Position numbers and translations under genes: made by a program. The notes under the pieces are model-generated. The model did no database searches. It was not told where the DNA came from and was given only the letters and a program-made list of their open reading frames with translations. A DNA stretch of 64,000 nucleotides from Lenzites betulinus (lineage: Eukaryota > Basidiomycota > Agaricomycetes > Polyporales > Polyporaceae): NCBI GenBank assembly GCA_022264855.1, contig JABYQU010000009.1, positions 496,001 to 560,000 of the forward strand. The letters run 5' to 3'. Positions 12,834 to 25,480 of this stretch are shown piece by piece; positions within the stretch are counted from its first letter, which is position 1; each line of letters begins with the position of its first letter.

Positions 12834-13136
12834 GTTACCGAGAGTCGCAGAAAAGTCCAAAGAACGTGAGGAGGGTGCGAGAGAGACTGTGGTGGTGTAG
12901 AAACAAGAAACGGTGCGTAATTCAGCACGATGCCCGACGCACTCGGATTCAACCACCACGGTCCACTCGCGATCCCGTGATGAACCAGCGCGTTGTTGAC
13001 CCGGCAACTTCAGTCTTCCGCTGCAACGGCTGTACGTGCCGAGCTAGGCGCTGGGCTAATTAGATGCAACCCCAAGACCTTCGCCTCCGCCCGCGCACTC
13101 GCTCTGCATACACCCACCAGTCAAACAAACCAAGGA
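12834..13136. promoter_or_regulatory. Shared divergent promoter region (GH16 / LRR gene)
   Basis: The 303 bp between the two start codons must contain both promoters and 5' UTRs. I see no clear TATA box. Confidence 0.5.
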
Positions 13137-15445
13137 ATGTCTGAGTCTGAACGTTTCTCCGCCTCCTCCTCGTCCTCGCCTTCGCTGGCACCCGTTGACT
13201 CCTCGCCTCCTTCCTCACCGAGCCCCTTCGCGCTCTGCACACCCCCAGCATCCCCCGGTGCCAAAGATCCTTTCGCTGGGTCCACCAAGTCGAGCAAGCG
13301 GCCGCGCGTATACGAACGAAACGATGCCAAACGCCTGTCTGCGAATATACAACCGTTCAAACCCACTCATCCTGGCTTTGATGACGCGCATGACGCGCTC
13401 ACGCGAGTCCCCGACATCGCAGACGCGACCCCTACGCGTGTCATAGACCCCTTCTCAGCCTCGGCTGATCGCGCATGGAGGCCTCCAACTTATGAAAAGA
13501 AGAAGGGGCGGGTTTTGTCCACAGATAGCGTGCTTAGCGCGTCGTCTTCTACGTCGTGCGCATATGGCACAAAGAGAGGAGCATCGCCAACCCCAGCCAG
13601 TCGAGGGATCGCCAGGCCGCTCTGCGAGACTGACGACGATATCACCTTAAGTGACGATGAGTTTGTCAAACCGAAGACACACGCTCGACACGAGACGAAG
13701 GAAGACCTCGAGCGCAGATTGTGGGATGAGGCTATCACTACGGCCATAGACAAGGGTAACGGAGTGATCGACCTCGCGTACGTCTTGAGATTATGGACAA
13801 TACCGAACATCACTGAATATATTCCTCACATCTCTTCATATCTTAGTGGCGTGGGTTTAAGCACAGGTCCAATATCGTATATTCCACCATCAATTGCCGA
13901 CCTCGAAGGCTTCGTTGTCCTTTCTCCAACACACGCTCCTATTAGCGCCCCGTCTTCTCCGAAACATTCCACCAAACAGCTCCCACACCCAGTCGTGCTC
14001 CCGTACCTCTCGAGTTCTACATCACGTGCATTTACCCGAGCCACGACGCTTCCAGCCGGCGCATTCAATGAGTTCTTCCTCCGGTCAAAAGACGGTGAAC
14101 GAATATGGGGCACGCCAGCCGCACGGGCCGCGTCCCTCCAATCTGTGCCACAACCTAGTTCCACCTCGCTCAAGCGACGCGATATCAAATTATTCTTAGC
14201 TAACAATACTATCCACCGCATACCCTCTGAGGTATTCCGTGTCTCATCGCTGACCGTCCTCAGTCTACGTAAGTGTGAACTGACTGCTTCCAACGCTCAT
14301 CAAAGGACTGCATCTGATTCGTTCTCACAGGATCGAACGCCCTTACCACCATTCCTCCACAAATCTCGCAACTCACATCACTACAGGAGCTTAACATTGC
14401 CCAGAATAATATTCGTTGGATACCAGCGGAGATGCTAAACATGCGTCTTGTGAAACTGGTCGTTACAGGCAATCCATGGCTTCCTCCGCCCATATCTACG
14501 GCCAACTCCTCACGACCCCGCCCCCCGACGCGCAGTGACTCATCGGTCGAACGACGCTGGGGCCCTGTCTCTCTTACAACCGTGCACTTTACAATTCCCC
14601 CACTCACGGAACTGTGTTTCCGTGTCCTTTTTGCTCCATATTCCACACAATCGTCTTCCTACATGCCAGCATGTCCCTCAACAACGCCTGCTACCGCGTC
14701 CACTTCTATCCTCCACCCCCTTGAACCGGGCGAGATGACAACGACGAACTCTGCGCATGCTGCGGAATGCCCACGCCCCCCTCGCCCGCTCACCCTCTTG
14801 GAAGCCGCATATGCGCTTCCGCTCACTGAAGACCTCGGACTTGGACCCGCCGTCTTGGCGACGTTCCGCGCGTGCGTTCCTGCCGCCGTCGCCAAACCAC
14901 CAACAATAAATCATCTGTCCGGCCCAGCGAAGGTCAGACGAGATGAAGGTCAGCAAGACGTGCATTCGTCGCAGATGCATGACAACGACGTTTTCGGGGC
15001 CCCCTACCCAAACCATTCTATCCACTCCTTCGGACGAACGTCACATGCCGATGAAGACGAGCCGTCAATCAGCGTCTGTCCCTCCCCGGCCCACTGCGGC
15101 CAAACAAGGACACCGGTGTTCGTGCGTCCTGCAGAGGAGCGCTTTACGTGGGAGGAGGTCGTCGCTGGTGTGCGCGTCGGTGGCGAGGGCGTTGGCGGTG
15201 TCGGCGTCCCTGTCCGGTGGCGAGGATGTGGGCACGGATGTCTGGCGTTCCTAGACCCCGAGCCGGAGCCCACGTCTATCGCGACATCGTCAACATCGAC
15301 GACATCCGTCCGCGACCCAGCTGACGTGCCCGCCGAAGACGATGTCGACATCGAGATGAGCGAAGGAGGGAGCGAGGTAGATATGCAAGAGGTGAGGTTT
15401 GAGGGCGGTTTAGCTGACCCGGACGACTTCGAGGAGGGCTTTTAG
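13137..15445 (+). CDS. Leucine-rich repeat protein
   Basis: Predicted 725-aa protein, probably intracellular since it has no signal peptide. Exons are 13137-13777, 13847-14268 and 14331-15445, which sum to whole codons. The first third is Ser/Pro-rich and disordered. LRR units then follow: DLAGVGLSTGPISYIPPSIADL, split in the genome by the first intron; KLFLANNTIHRIPSEVF; SLTVLSLR; ALTTIPPQISQLTSLQELN; and NNIRWIPAEMLN. The last part is rich in Pro, Ser and acidic residues and ends DPDDFEEGF. The start MSESERFS is preferred because the frame upstream lacks conserved-looking sequence. LRRs usually mediate protein contacts, and no partner can be named. Confidence 0.8.
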
Positions 15446-16482
15446 CAAGCCTTCTTGGGGGCAGATGAAGTTCGAAGGGTCCTTGCATGTTTCTTGTCCA
15501 CACATATGTACTATACCATACGTATCATACCCTGCCGATGATCATGACTATATTTCCGTCTCTCCTCTGATGCTCCCGGGACGAGGAGATTGTAGGACAT
15601 CCGTAAACGTACCCGTGGTGAGTCTCCAGAGCCGTTTCCTTGCTTTGGTTGCGGCTGTCTTGTTAACAGTTTTTTCCGCAGACGTCATATCACCTGCAGC
15701 GTCTACCGTCGATAGACAGGCTGCGCCCATGCGATGGCCCGTGGGGCCTGTTATTGATGCCTTCAAACTGCAGGATGTGCTTTCCGCGTCATCCAACGCG
15801 CCCAGCTTCCAGCGACACACTCTGCATTAGACATCAAAGGTCATAATACTATTGTATGCTGCCCGATTCATTCCCGAAATGCTTGCCGATTCTGATAGTG
15901 AAACTCTGTCCTTCAGGTCGCGTTCTATCAGATACGACCATTATCTGTGCTAACAGCTGTCTGTTGCTGGCTGAGCATCATACAATCCGTGTACCACTAC
16001 GACACTATGGGAGTGACGGGTCTCATCACCAATTATAGGTTCACAACGCTGACATAATATTGAGATCTCACAGTGCGTAGAGCAACGACTCATTCATGGA
16101 CCTTTGATGTTATCATGACGTGCACTCCACTTGCACGTCAAACCCTCGCCATCCATCCCGAACTAGCAGCCAGTATGCTATCGCTCGTGTGTTCTTGCGT
16201 AAGTCGCAGCATGCAATGTACTAATCTTCTCGCGATACGACCGGGATTCTTCAAGAAGCTTTGCTCATCTGATACAAAGCCAAGTCATCTGCAGGACGGC
16301 CGTAGGGCGCTCGTGAGAAGTGGACCTGGTATTCCCGTCGCTTCTCCGCATAGTTTAGCTAAATGCGGTGCGTAGACTGCATCCAGTCCTCATGGTCATG
16401 AGATTACAACAACTTTGACGGCATATATGTCCACGTAGTGAGTTCATTTCCCTCTCGGCCCTTCGACCACATCCACCCTTGA
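15446..16482. other. Intergenic, no gene seen
   Basis: About 1 kb between the LRR gene and the P450. It contains one 121-codon open frame with no recognisable domain. It presumably holds the P450 promoter. Confidence 0.5.
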
Positions 16483-18436
16483 ATGATGATCTTCTGGCTG
16501 TGTGCAGTGCTCTTTCTCGTGATTATCTGGCGTCGTAGGCCCACAGGTCGTCAATCTCTGCCACCTGGTCCGCCCAGTCTACCAGTGATCGGAAATGCGC
16601 TCCATTTCCCTACCACGAATATCCCTCAAAGATTTCATGAATTAGCGGCCCGATACGGTGAATGACCCGATTATTGTTTGTCAAGTCACGATTAACATCA
16701 TCATGGCAGGAAAAATCATTTCGCTCAGTGTGCTAGGCAATGCGGTCATTGTGCTCGACTCCTACGAAGTCGCGTGTGAGCTGCTCGAGAAGAGAGCTCG
16801 GATTTACTCCGATAGACCGGACTCGACTATGGTGCAGATGTGAGTAGTGCAAAAATGCAGCGTGAGCGGCATTCATGATCCTCCTTCTGCTGTAGGACGG
16901 CCCTCGCAGGGTTCAATCTCCCCGTAATGCGGTATGGACAGGGTTGGCGACAACAACGACGCATCTTCCACCAGCACCTGCAGTCAAACTTGGTGCACAC
17001 TTGTTATCGCCCGCACATAGAGCAGGCTACGCATGATCTACTCTTGAATCTTCTGGACGCCCCTGAAGGATTCTCGAACCATATACATCAGTGAGTGCGG
17101 AGTGCGGTGATGATTAGTATCCTTCGTACTGCGTACTGATATCCGACGGGCAAAGCCTGTTTGCAGCGTCCGTGCTCAGCTTGGGCTACGGCATCAAAAT
17201 CGCGAGGGATGACGATCACTATGCAGAGATGCTGCGTAATGCGATGAAGGTGTTAGAAGCCGCCATCATCCCTGGCAAATACCTCGTGGAGATTCTACCA
17301 GTCCTGAGGTACTTACCGAGCTGGTTCCCCGGCACCGAGTTCAGGCGAGATGCGACCTACGTGCGTGAGAAGATGTCGCACGCCAAACACTTGCTCTATG
17401 AACATGGCAAGAGTCTCCTGGTAAGCTCTCCGACTACTAGTGGTATGTGTACTACTAATTGTCATTCGATTAGGATTCCGACCCGGAACTCGGTGGCGAC
17501 CATAGTATGCTAGCCTCCATGCTACGCCGCTTCGGCAACCTTCAGCTGGATGGTATAGCTACTAAGGAAGACGAGACTTGTATCATCGGTGCTCTTCTAT
17601 CTGTCTACATCGGTATGTACGGCCCATTTCTCATCGACATGTCTCACCCTCAGATGTTCGACGAAGCGCTGATAATTCCTTTATAATAGCCGGTTCTGAC
17701 ACGGTGAGCCATATGTTGCCACTGATACAACTCCACCTCTCATGTACATGCTGACCTCATGCCGTAGACTGTAGCCTCTTTGCGGGCTTTTTTCTTGGCA
17801 ATGGCCATGACCCCGGATGTTCAAAGAAAAGCCCAAGCCGAGCTTGACGCAGTCGTTGGGCGATCACGTCTACCCAACCTTGATGACCGCGATGGACTTC
17901 CGTACATCAACGCAGTTGTGAAAGAGCTCACCCGTTGGAACGTCGTTGCGCCTATAGGGCTTCCTCATTCCTGCCTGGAAGACGATGTGTATGATGGGTA
18001 TTTCATCCCCAAAGGGTCGGTCGTGATCGCAAACCTGTGGTAGGGACGGCGAGCTGCTGGCTCTAGTTCAGTTTCGCATACACAGGCTCACCTTGAATGT
18101 CAGGGCGTTCTCCCGCGATCCCAGATATTATCCCGACCCCGAGACATTCGACCCAGAACGTTTCTTCAAAGATGGCAAGTGCTATCCGGGCGCCCGAGAC
18201 CCGTCGTCATACATCTTCGGACTCGGAAGAAGGTAAGTTTTCTTTACCTAGGTACGACGTGAACGCTCTAACCAGGTTGGAGTAGAATCTGTCCAGGCCG
18301 TCACCTTGCGGAGACCTCGCTCTTTCTTGCCTGTGCCTCAACTCTCCACGCATTCAAGATCTCGCCGCCGTTAGACGCAAACGGACATCCGGTTAAGCTC
18401 GAGCCGAGAGTGGAGACAGGCCTCATTATAGCGTGA
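16483..18436 (+). CDS. Cytochrome P450 monooxygenase
   Basis: ER-anchored heme monooxygenase of about 500 aa. The N-terminal membrane anchor MMIFWLCAVLFLVIIW is followed by a Pro-rich hinge (LPPGPPSLPVIGNAL). The I-helix AGSDTT spans an intron. The K-helix has KELTRW (ExxR), then PERFF. The heme loop FGLGRRICPGR carries the axial Cys. Introns read by frame include 16658-16709 and 16840-16895, and the remaining junctions (for example RYG|KIISL, HIH|LFAAS, GLGRR|ICPGR) also close in frame. All signature residues are present, so it looks functional. The layout suggests the O-methylsterigmatocystin oxidoreductase-like fungal P450s, but the substrate is unknown. No other obvious secondary-metabolism gene adjoins it. 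Confidence 0.92.
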
Positions 18437-18990
18437 GCTCGTTTTCACTGGGCACCTGAAGCATCGACTAATGCTTATGGATATCGTCTGGAAGCCACCC
18501 GAAGGAGTTCGACTGTATCATCGAACCACGGTGGGATGGGGCTGCCGACCTCATCAGAGCATGATTAGCGCTGCAGGTTGTGACTCCAGGCTTCGCAGTG
18601 CATAACGATACGCAGGCATACACGAACATCTGGATGCACCACTAGCGCCTTAGTACCACGACTCCTGCCGCGATCTACTGTCTCGTAGAATCTATCATTC
18701 CTTAACACACTTGTACCGCACCCCGGGGGACCACGTTGACCAGTAACCCGTGCACGTCCACTATATGGCATACACGCGGGGGATTCAAGTCTTCCGAATG
18801 TAAGACGCTCATTCTCTCCGTACGTGGCGCTGGCGGTGCCAGTCCCAGCCTGGTATATGTCTACGTATAAGCATCTGGTATGCGTGCCACAGTACTATAT
18901 GTCGTAGTTAAGAAGCAAAACAAGCTATGCGGCGCACACTGCATTAATGGAACATTCCGCAGGGGATAATCAAGAACGATGTGTTACGGC
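18437..18990. other. Intergenic, no gene seen
   Basis: A stretch of about 550 bp after the P450 stop codon and before the tRNA terminator. No coding signal is evident. Confidence 0.5.
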
Positions 18991-18994
18991 AAAA
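18991..18994 (-). terminator. Pol III T-run downstream of tRNA-Pro
   Basis: Four Ts on the minus strand begin five bases after the discriminator base of the tRNA, as expected for a Pol III terminator. Confidence 0.7.
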
Positions 18995-18998
18995 CATA

Positions 18999-19081
18999 GG
19001 GCCTGGCCGGGAATTGAACCCGGGACCTCCTCCAGATTGCAAGTGCCCTAAGAAGGAATCATACTACTAGACCACCAGGCC
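18999..19081 (-). tRNA. tRNA-Pro (AGG) with an 11-nt intron
   Basis: The acceptor stem GGCCTGG pairs with CCAGGCC, followed by discriminator C. The T arm is CCGGG-TTCAATT-CCCGG. The anticodon stem CCTTC pairs with GGAGG (one G-U). Anticodon AGG is at 19047-19049, preceded by TT. After position 37, 11 extra bases (19035-19045) sit where eukaryotic tRNA introns occur. Removing them leaves a 72-nt body, normal for tRNA-Pro. The CCA end is not encoded. Confidence 0.93.
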
Positions 19082-19277
19082 TTAAAAAGTTCCTGTACGC
19101 AGCATATATAGATAAATTAGCAGCAGGCTGTGCCATCAGTACAGTTCATGCGTTGGCGCCACTTGCACACTATATATCTCCTCTACGACCGACCGCCACG
19201 CCTTCTTCCAGGTTTCGCCCCGGGCAGCTCTCAATCTTCATGGTGTAGATGCTAGACCATAGAACCAAAGCGGTATC

Positions 19278-22200
19278 ATGAGTACGCCAAATGAACAGCC
19301 GCCGGACTTGGAGAGTGGTGCACCCGACACACTGCCCCAGCCACAGCGAAGCTCGCTGCCCTCGTTCCTCTTCATCACCTTCGTCTTGTTTATGCTCACT
19401 AGCGGCCGCGGAGATGAAGTGTCCAACACTCGGGATCAGTATCTCAACGGGTTACAGTCGTTACGCTTCCAGCTTTCCAACTACACTGCTTGGTTGAACG
19501 GCACACAATCGAACTTCACTCTTGTCAGTCTGGACCCACTCATAAACCATAGAAGCTCATTGAACAATGTTATGTAGCCCGCAGAAGACCCAAATATGAC
19601 GCCACTAGTCAGGGCGTTTATGACTTTCGGGTCTGAGATTGAACCCCACCGCGGGTCGTACTACTCCAACATGACTGGCTTTTGGCATGGAGAGGTACAA
19701 TCACACAATCTCACTTCGCTTAACGTCTCCGAAGCCACGTCTTCGTGGATGCATCTCTCGGAGCAGTTTATGCTACCCGTAAATCTCACCACTGTACCGG
19801 ATCTTCTTGGCCCATGGAACTGGACAAGATCGAACAAACTTTCGCTCAGCATGGGTGATAAATTGATCACCTACGAGCACGGCGGCTCTGAGCGACACAA
19901 CGTCGCTATCATACACGTATGCCCGACTTTTATGGACGCTTACGTGTAGCCATTAACTGTCCAATGTAGGGAAAGATCGACCTGTCCGAACCAGATAGCT
20001 CAGAGGAACTTCGACTTGACTTTGAGGGCATTCATGTTCTATCCACAGGCTCGGTATATGCGATGGCTGAGAATACCGGGTAAGGCTCGTTCATCGTTGC
20101 ATAATCTCGGCTTGTCAGTGACGCCCTGGAATAGACGCGGAATGGACCTGCGAACCCTCCCTGCACTTGTACCGGAGAATCTGCGCAACGAAAGCGCGCG
20201 GGCGGTGGAGGCCGAGCTCACAACCCGCATCTCCAGGCTGAAAGACAAGATCGAGTCAGGAGCGTTCGACCAAGACGCGTCCGAGTCTGAAGACACTCCG
20301 AGGACCAGATGTTCGTTCAGGTTGTTTGCACAGCTCGAGGGGACCGACGTTCCAAAGGAGATGATGGAAGAACTCGAGAAGGAGATTGACGAACCTACGG
20401 GCATCAACGTCGCCAAAGCTCCCGAGCTGGCACTCCAGGGCGTATTGCTGAGTCAAAGTTGTGGTATTCTTTACGAGATCAAGCACACCATCGGGGTCCA
20501 GTACGTCTAATGCTTACTTCATATATTCGTTTGGGTTAACCTCCGTTACAGGTCCCAGAGGCTATACAGGAAGATAACTACATGTATATCGTTTATACTA
20601 AGTTCTAGTGTAAATGCTGACTCCTCGGACAGACTCTGGCGTTGCAACTGTAGTCAACCTCGTCCTGCTCGCACTTTTCCGCAAACAAGCAGCGCAGAGT
20701 AGCTCCGCTATCGGCCTCTCTCGTGTCTCCCGCTATACCTTCCTGATTCAAAGCCTCATAGATGCTATATCGTTCATTGGAGTGCGTTCCGCGTCTGTTA
20801 TCACTGTGTCTAGCCCCTAATTGTGTCGCAGCATATCACGCTCGGGATTTTGGCCGAAGGGCGTCCATCACTTTCTGTGCTCGCTCCAGCAGGCCTCGCC
20901 TGTTTATTATTTGTTTATGAAGCAGTGAGCTTGGTGATTTCATCGAGTGTCCCTCTTTGTCTTAATGATCGAATGTAGCAAATGGCGGTCCTCATTGGGC
21001 AACTTCAAGCTCCAGAGGATGGTCCTTCGCAACCCACAGTGCCGAGTCCTCCGCCAGCTCCTCCAGTCCCTCCAGTCCCTCTAGTTCCGCAGGAGCCCGT
21101 CACTGACGCCGCAACAGCCGACGTCGCCAGTACTCAAGCTGCCCCCACCACAGCGACAGTCACACCCCCTGCGCAGCCAATACTTCCGACTCGACCATCC
21201 TTCTTGCAATTCTTGTGGACACACATTAGGACTGATCCCGCAGCTCGCCTCTGTACGCATATTCTGGGCACCTCAAACCTTCTACTGACTCTGTGCATTC
21301 TAGGGACGATTTTATCGCTCTCGCTCATCGTCGTATTCCGCATTGTCATCGCGCTATCACTACCGTTGCTCTTCATCGCTTCACTCTACTCTTGTATGTG
21401 GACGACACAGATATATCGTTCCGCACGGCGCACGCGGGGTAGCGGACTCACCACCGAGTATCTTGTGGGGACAACGCTGGGCCGGCTGTTTTTCGCTTGC
21501 TGTAAGTGCTCGGTCGCCACAATGATGCCGTCCTCACTGACGCCCATCAAGATTTCCTCGGATGCCCGAAGAACATCCTCGACGTCGAACCCCGAGGTGC
21601 GTACACAAACCACACTGGCCGATCCCCCTGGCCGATCACGTCAACGTTTTCTTTGGTGTTGTTGCACAGGATGGATCTACGCTGTGGCGTTGTTTATGTT
21701 TGTGCAGGTGTTAGTTATCCTCCTGCAAGAGCATGTCCACCCGGCCTTCTTCCTGCCGAAACGGGTAAGTTCCCTCACCATCGTTCGGCAGTGGCATGCC
21801 AGGATGTTGTGTTCTTCCGTGTTTACAATGACGTGTACTTTCCGCTGCGCAGATGTCCCGCGTGCAAACATACGACTACCACCCCTCGCTTCCGCTGCCC
21901 GACCCCGAGGCGCCCGAACAGACGCTCGGTGATTGCGCGATTTGCATGGACGCCATCCTCGTTGACCCCTCCCTGCGGCGGTCCAAGTCGAGCGACGGGA
22001 AGGAAAGGCCTGTAGTCAGCCGCGCAGGAGGGTTACTAGGCAAAGTCGGCGCCGCGCGCAAGACGTACAGCCTTGCGCCGTGTCACCATCTCTTCGTGAG
22101 TCGCTTTGAATCGATATCCTGTGGAGCGGTCGCTGATGGCTCGTCAGCACACCGCATGCTTGGAAAGGGTGAGTGCCGTCTTTTGTTTGATGGAGAGCAC

Positions 22201-22337
22201 TGTACTGACAGGCTGGCCTTGTGCAGTGGCTCGCGATCAAGGTGAGCGCGATCCGTTGCTCGCGCAGGTGATGCTGCTCACGTATTTTTGCCTAGAACAT
22301 TTGTCCGCAGTGTCGTCGGCCGTTACCCCCCTTGTGA
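19278..22337 (+). CDS. DSC1: Dsc1/Tul1-like transmembrane RING E3 ubiquitin ligase
   Basis: Catalytic subunit type of the Golgi/endosomal Dsc E3 ligase, which ubiquitinates membrane proteins and in some fungi activates SREBP. A near-N-terminal anchor (LPSFLFITFVLFML) precedes a long lumenal domain with many N-glycosylation sites (NLTSLNVS, NWT). Several membrane segments follow (FLIQSLIDAISFIG; LLLTLCILGTILSLSLIVVF; WIYAVALFMFVQVLVIL). The C-terminal RING has CAICMDAI, an insertion, then PCHHLFHTACLERWLAIKNICPQC, ending RRPLPPL. The last three exons are tiny (HTACLER, WLAIK, NICPQCRRPLPPL), and the stop is at 22335-22337. Conserved blocks are GLSRVSRYTFL, GILAEGRPSLS and YEAQMAVLIGQ. No breaks were seen. 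The internal exon boundaries between about 21500 and 21860 are the least certain. Confidence 0.9.
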
Positions 22338-22729
22338 TCGCAGCATTCAACACTCTGGATTATGGAGACGTGTTAAGCGGTACGAATCGCTGTCGTAGGG
22401 TCATTGTATGTTTGAAGTTATTTGACTGCTTTGGCATAATAATATCGTACATTTATATAACGAGCATGAACCCTCTTAGGACATCGAACCATCAGCGGGA
22501 TCACTTTATACTTACAGATCAACCGCATAATTCACGCCGTAGCTTATGAATCCTGCCGACGTAGCATTGCGCTTAAACAACACAAAGACAGGGCGGGTAG
22601 AGAACATCGACATTCTTGAGACAACAGTGTCTACGGATACAAGTAATGAAACACCAGACCGGGGTATCCCATCACATCCGTTGGCATCCTTAATAAATAC
22701 GATAGATATGAAGTCGTGAGGAGAATCGT
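22338..22729. other. Convergent intergenic region
   Basis: A 392-bp stretch between two convergent 3' ends. It is AT-rich around 22430-22470, and no gene was seen. Confidence 0.5.
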
Positions 22730-24146
22730 CTACTGGACGGTGAAGCTGATAGGAGCGCAATGAGCATCATCACCTCGCCTCAATGACAGATGGGACTTAC
22801 TAGACCATGTCGTCCAAGGAACCGTGCTGCGCGATGGCGACGAGGACGGGCTGGTGGTTTGCCGCGGAGTTGATGGACGCCAAGCGGTAGGCACCGGCGG
22901 GGAGACCACCGCCGACCTCAACGGAGAGGACGCCGTTCTGGGCGGGGTCGTTGAGGCCCTTGAAGAACACGAACTTGCTCGGGTCGGTGACGGTGGTCTG
23001 GTCGAGGGCCGAGAGCTGCTCGACGACGACGTGGGAGTGGCCCTGGATGTCACCCTGCGCGTTCACAGTTTGCGGCGCGGCGAAGTAGTTCTCGTTCGCG
23101 TTCACGAAGTGGCCGGTCTCGAGGTGGTTGATCGCCATCTGAATCGTGAAGTTCTGGTTCGCGGGGACCGTCGCGCCGTTCTTGGGGTTCACGAACTTGC
23201 TCGCGGGCATGTTCGTCGTCGCCGCGATGACACCCATCGGCGCGGGGTTGCACGAGCCGGTCTTGATTTGCTGGCCGTTGGTGATGGGCAGGTTGGGCAC
23301 CGTCGCGCAGAAGTTGATGAAGTTGTTGGACGAGGTGGCCGACGGAACCTGACCCGCAGCGGGCACGTCTTGGCCGTCGTTCTCGAAGCCGGTCGCGACC
23401 AGGCTCTGGAGGAGAGTCAATGACGACTGGGCATCGCCGCTGGTCTACAATACCGCCGTCAGAACCGACAATGGCGATCATGCTGGACGTTCAACTTACC
23501 GCGTTGTTCCCGGCAGCGGAACCCTGCGCGTCGTTTGCGCCGCTACCCGTGGCTGCGGTGCCAGTTGCAGCAGCAGCAGAGGAGGTCGCTGAAGCCGCAG
23601 CAGAAGAAGACGCCGCAGCGGCGGAGGTCGCAGCCGCGGACGAGGATGCTGCTGCTGAACTTGAGGCGGACGATGAGCTGTCCGCAGTGGCCCCAGTGGC
23701 AGCGATACGAGCGTCCCGATCGGCGGCGGTTGTGCAAGTGATCGAGGTCCCAGCGGAGTTGACAAGAGGCAGCGCCGCACAGCTATACAAAGCGGTGAGA
23801 CAATCCATCAAAGCACTGTATGTGTGGCGATCCTCACATTGTTCCACCGGCGCACGCCTGGGTCACGAACTTGCCACTCACACACTGGGCGAACTTGTCG
23901 CCCACGCATGCGTCCTCACCTTCCTGGCAAGAGGAGTCGGCGGTCAAGGTCTGGAACTTGGCACTGTGGAACGTGAACACCGGATGAGCCACCAGGACGA
24001 CGCGTACTAGTTCCACATATGCCCACTTACTTCAGTGCGATGGCATCCTTGCCGTTCTGGAGGGTGAACGATGCCCGGCGGGTGAAGGCAGGCCCGGCAG
24101 AAACAGCGGCAGCGAGAGAAAGAGCGACGTAGATGGAGAACTTCAT
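22730..24146 (-). CDS. Secreted two-module protein: CBM19-like Cys module plus conserved fungal domain
   Basis: Predicted secreted protein of 394 aa. Five exons (24146-24031, 23963-23838, 23782-23500, 23444-22801, 22745-22730) sum to whole codons. The signal peptide is MKFSIYVALSLAAAVSAGPA. The Cys-rich module has SCQEGEDACVGDKFAQCVSG, then ACAGGTICAALPL and SITCTT. Its spacing resembles chitin-binding CBM19 (inference). A Ser/Ala linker follows. The C-terminal domain (NNFINFCAT, PNLPITNGQQIKTGSCNPAP, HLETGHFVNANENYFAAPQ, GHSHVVVEQL, YRLASINSAANHQPVL, HGSLDDMVYFTVQ) is a conserved fungal family. Databases often label it ribosomal protein S17, which is clearly wrong for a secreted protein. Biochemical function is unknown; a cell-wall association is plausible. 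Confidence 0.82.
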
Positions 24147-24314
24147 ATCTGGATCGTAAAAAGAGGTAGGCGATCTACGCTGTAAGGAGGGGCTTGGTGG
24201 ACACTAGGTCTGGTGAAGAAGTCGATGAGCTCTGGACGATCTCGGATCGTTAGAAGGAAGAAGGAATGTGCGGTGGGGAACCGGACAAGGAGCAACACTG
24301 GGCAATGGCGGGTC

Positions 24315-24320
24315 TTTATA
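24315..24320 (-). promoter_or_regulatory. TATA box of the CBM19-like gene
   Basis: TATAAA on the minus strand, about 170 bp upstream of the ATG at 24146. Confidence 0.5.
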
Positions 24321-25480
24321 GTAGTGCGCCTTGCACCTCCTCATGCCGCCGCCCAGAAATGATGCCGGCTGATAAACAATGGGCGATACGCCGAAACATA
24401 CCAAACCCGCAAGATATTGCTGTGCGGTGCAAAAATATCGAGCTCCCGCATGGATCAGTATTGCAGAGGCCATGCATGTTTAGATTTCCTTGAAAGAGGC
24501 GCGGGCGGCAGATGCAGGCACGGAGCGCTGCGGCAGATCGCTAAGTCAGCTTTGATTGTAGGCATGTTGCGAGATGCTAGTCCATCTTACAGATTCGTTA
24601 CAAGCCCGTGGTTCGCCTCGTATGCTGAGGATGCGGAGTCCCCCTGCCCCTGGCACGAGCCAGATGCCCGGGCATTGCAGTAAGTCGCGACAATTGAGGT
24701 GGAGTTACAGCAACCGTTCGCCGGATAAGCTCCGTAGACTGCCTTTAACGATCAGTCACCCTCGAAGAAAGTTGAACGATGATCGGAGGGATTCAACTTT
24801 CTAGGGCTGGATCAAACGAGATGTTAAAAACAGCGGTCACTAGGTTGCTTCCGGGTCGTTGCAGATGATGGAGAAGAGTTCGCCGACCGGACTCAGGCGG
24901 GATGGCGGATCGCAATTTGACGCGCATGCATCCGGAACGGCCGCATAGCCACTGCAAAATGCGCGCAGTTGCCATGGTAGACGTCTTCAGCCACTAGCAT
25001 GCGCCCATGAGGCTATGAGAGTTTTGGGCGGCGTGATGGTGAACGTTGAACTCGAAGCGTATCGCATGATTCCCATCTGTAAGAAGTAGTAGTCGTAGTC
25101 AGTACCGGCGCCGGTGTCCATGACACAGTATCCTTGTGACGTACATACCATCAATAACGCCGTGCTGCATACATGCCGTCCGACTTTGTAGAGACACGGC
25201 GGAGTTGAAATGCTCGTTAGTAGTACATGAAAAAACAGAAGATTTGTTGAAAGAGGACATACAATTACTAGCGGCAGATCGTAAACCGATATAACATAAG
25301 ATCATGGATTCGAGGTGAGCCTATGATATCGATGTTGTTTTTGGATCAATGCATCGTTCTGTCATAAATAGATGCCCTCTGTATGATATGGTACAGTGAG
25401 CAGGCGGGGTGGCCGTCAACACTCCTCGGCAAGCCATACCGTATGTACTGCCGCCAACACGTCAGAATCAAACGTCACGG
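24321..25480. other. Intergenic, no gene seen
   Basis: About 1.2 kb between the CBM19-like promoter and the next minus-strand gene. Open frames are short and unrecognisable. Confidence 0.5.

Noticed and set aside
22824..23423. 199-codon plus-strand open frame
   Set aside because: Antisense shadow of the secreted CBM19-like protein. GC-rich third positions keep the complementary strand open.
22730..23444. Annotation as ribosomal protein S17
   Set aside because: The protein has a signal peptide and a Cys-rich module and no S17 OB-fold motif. The label is a propagated error.
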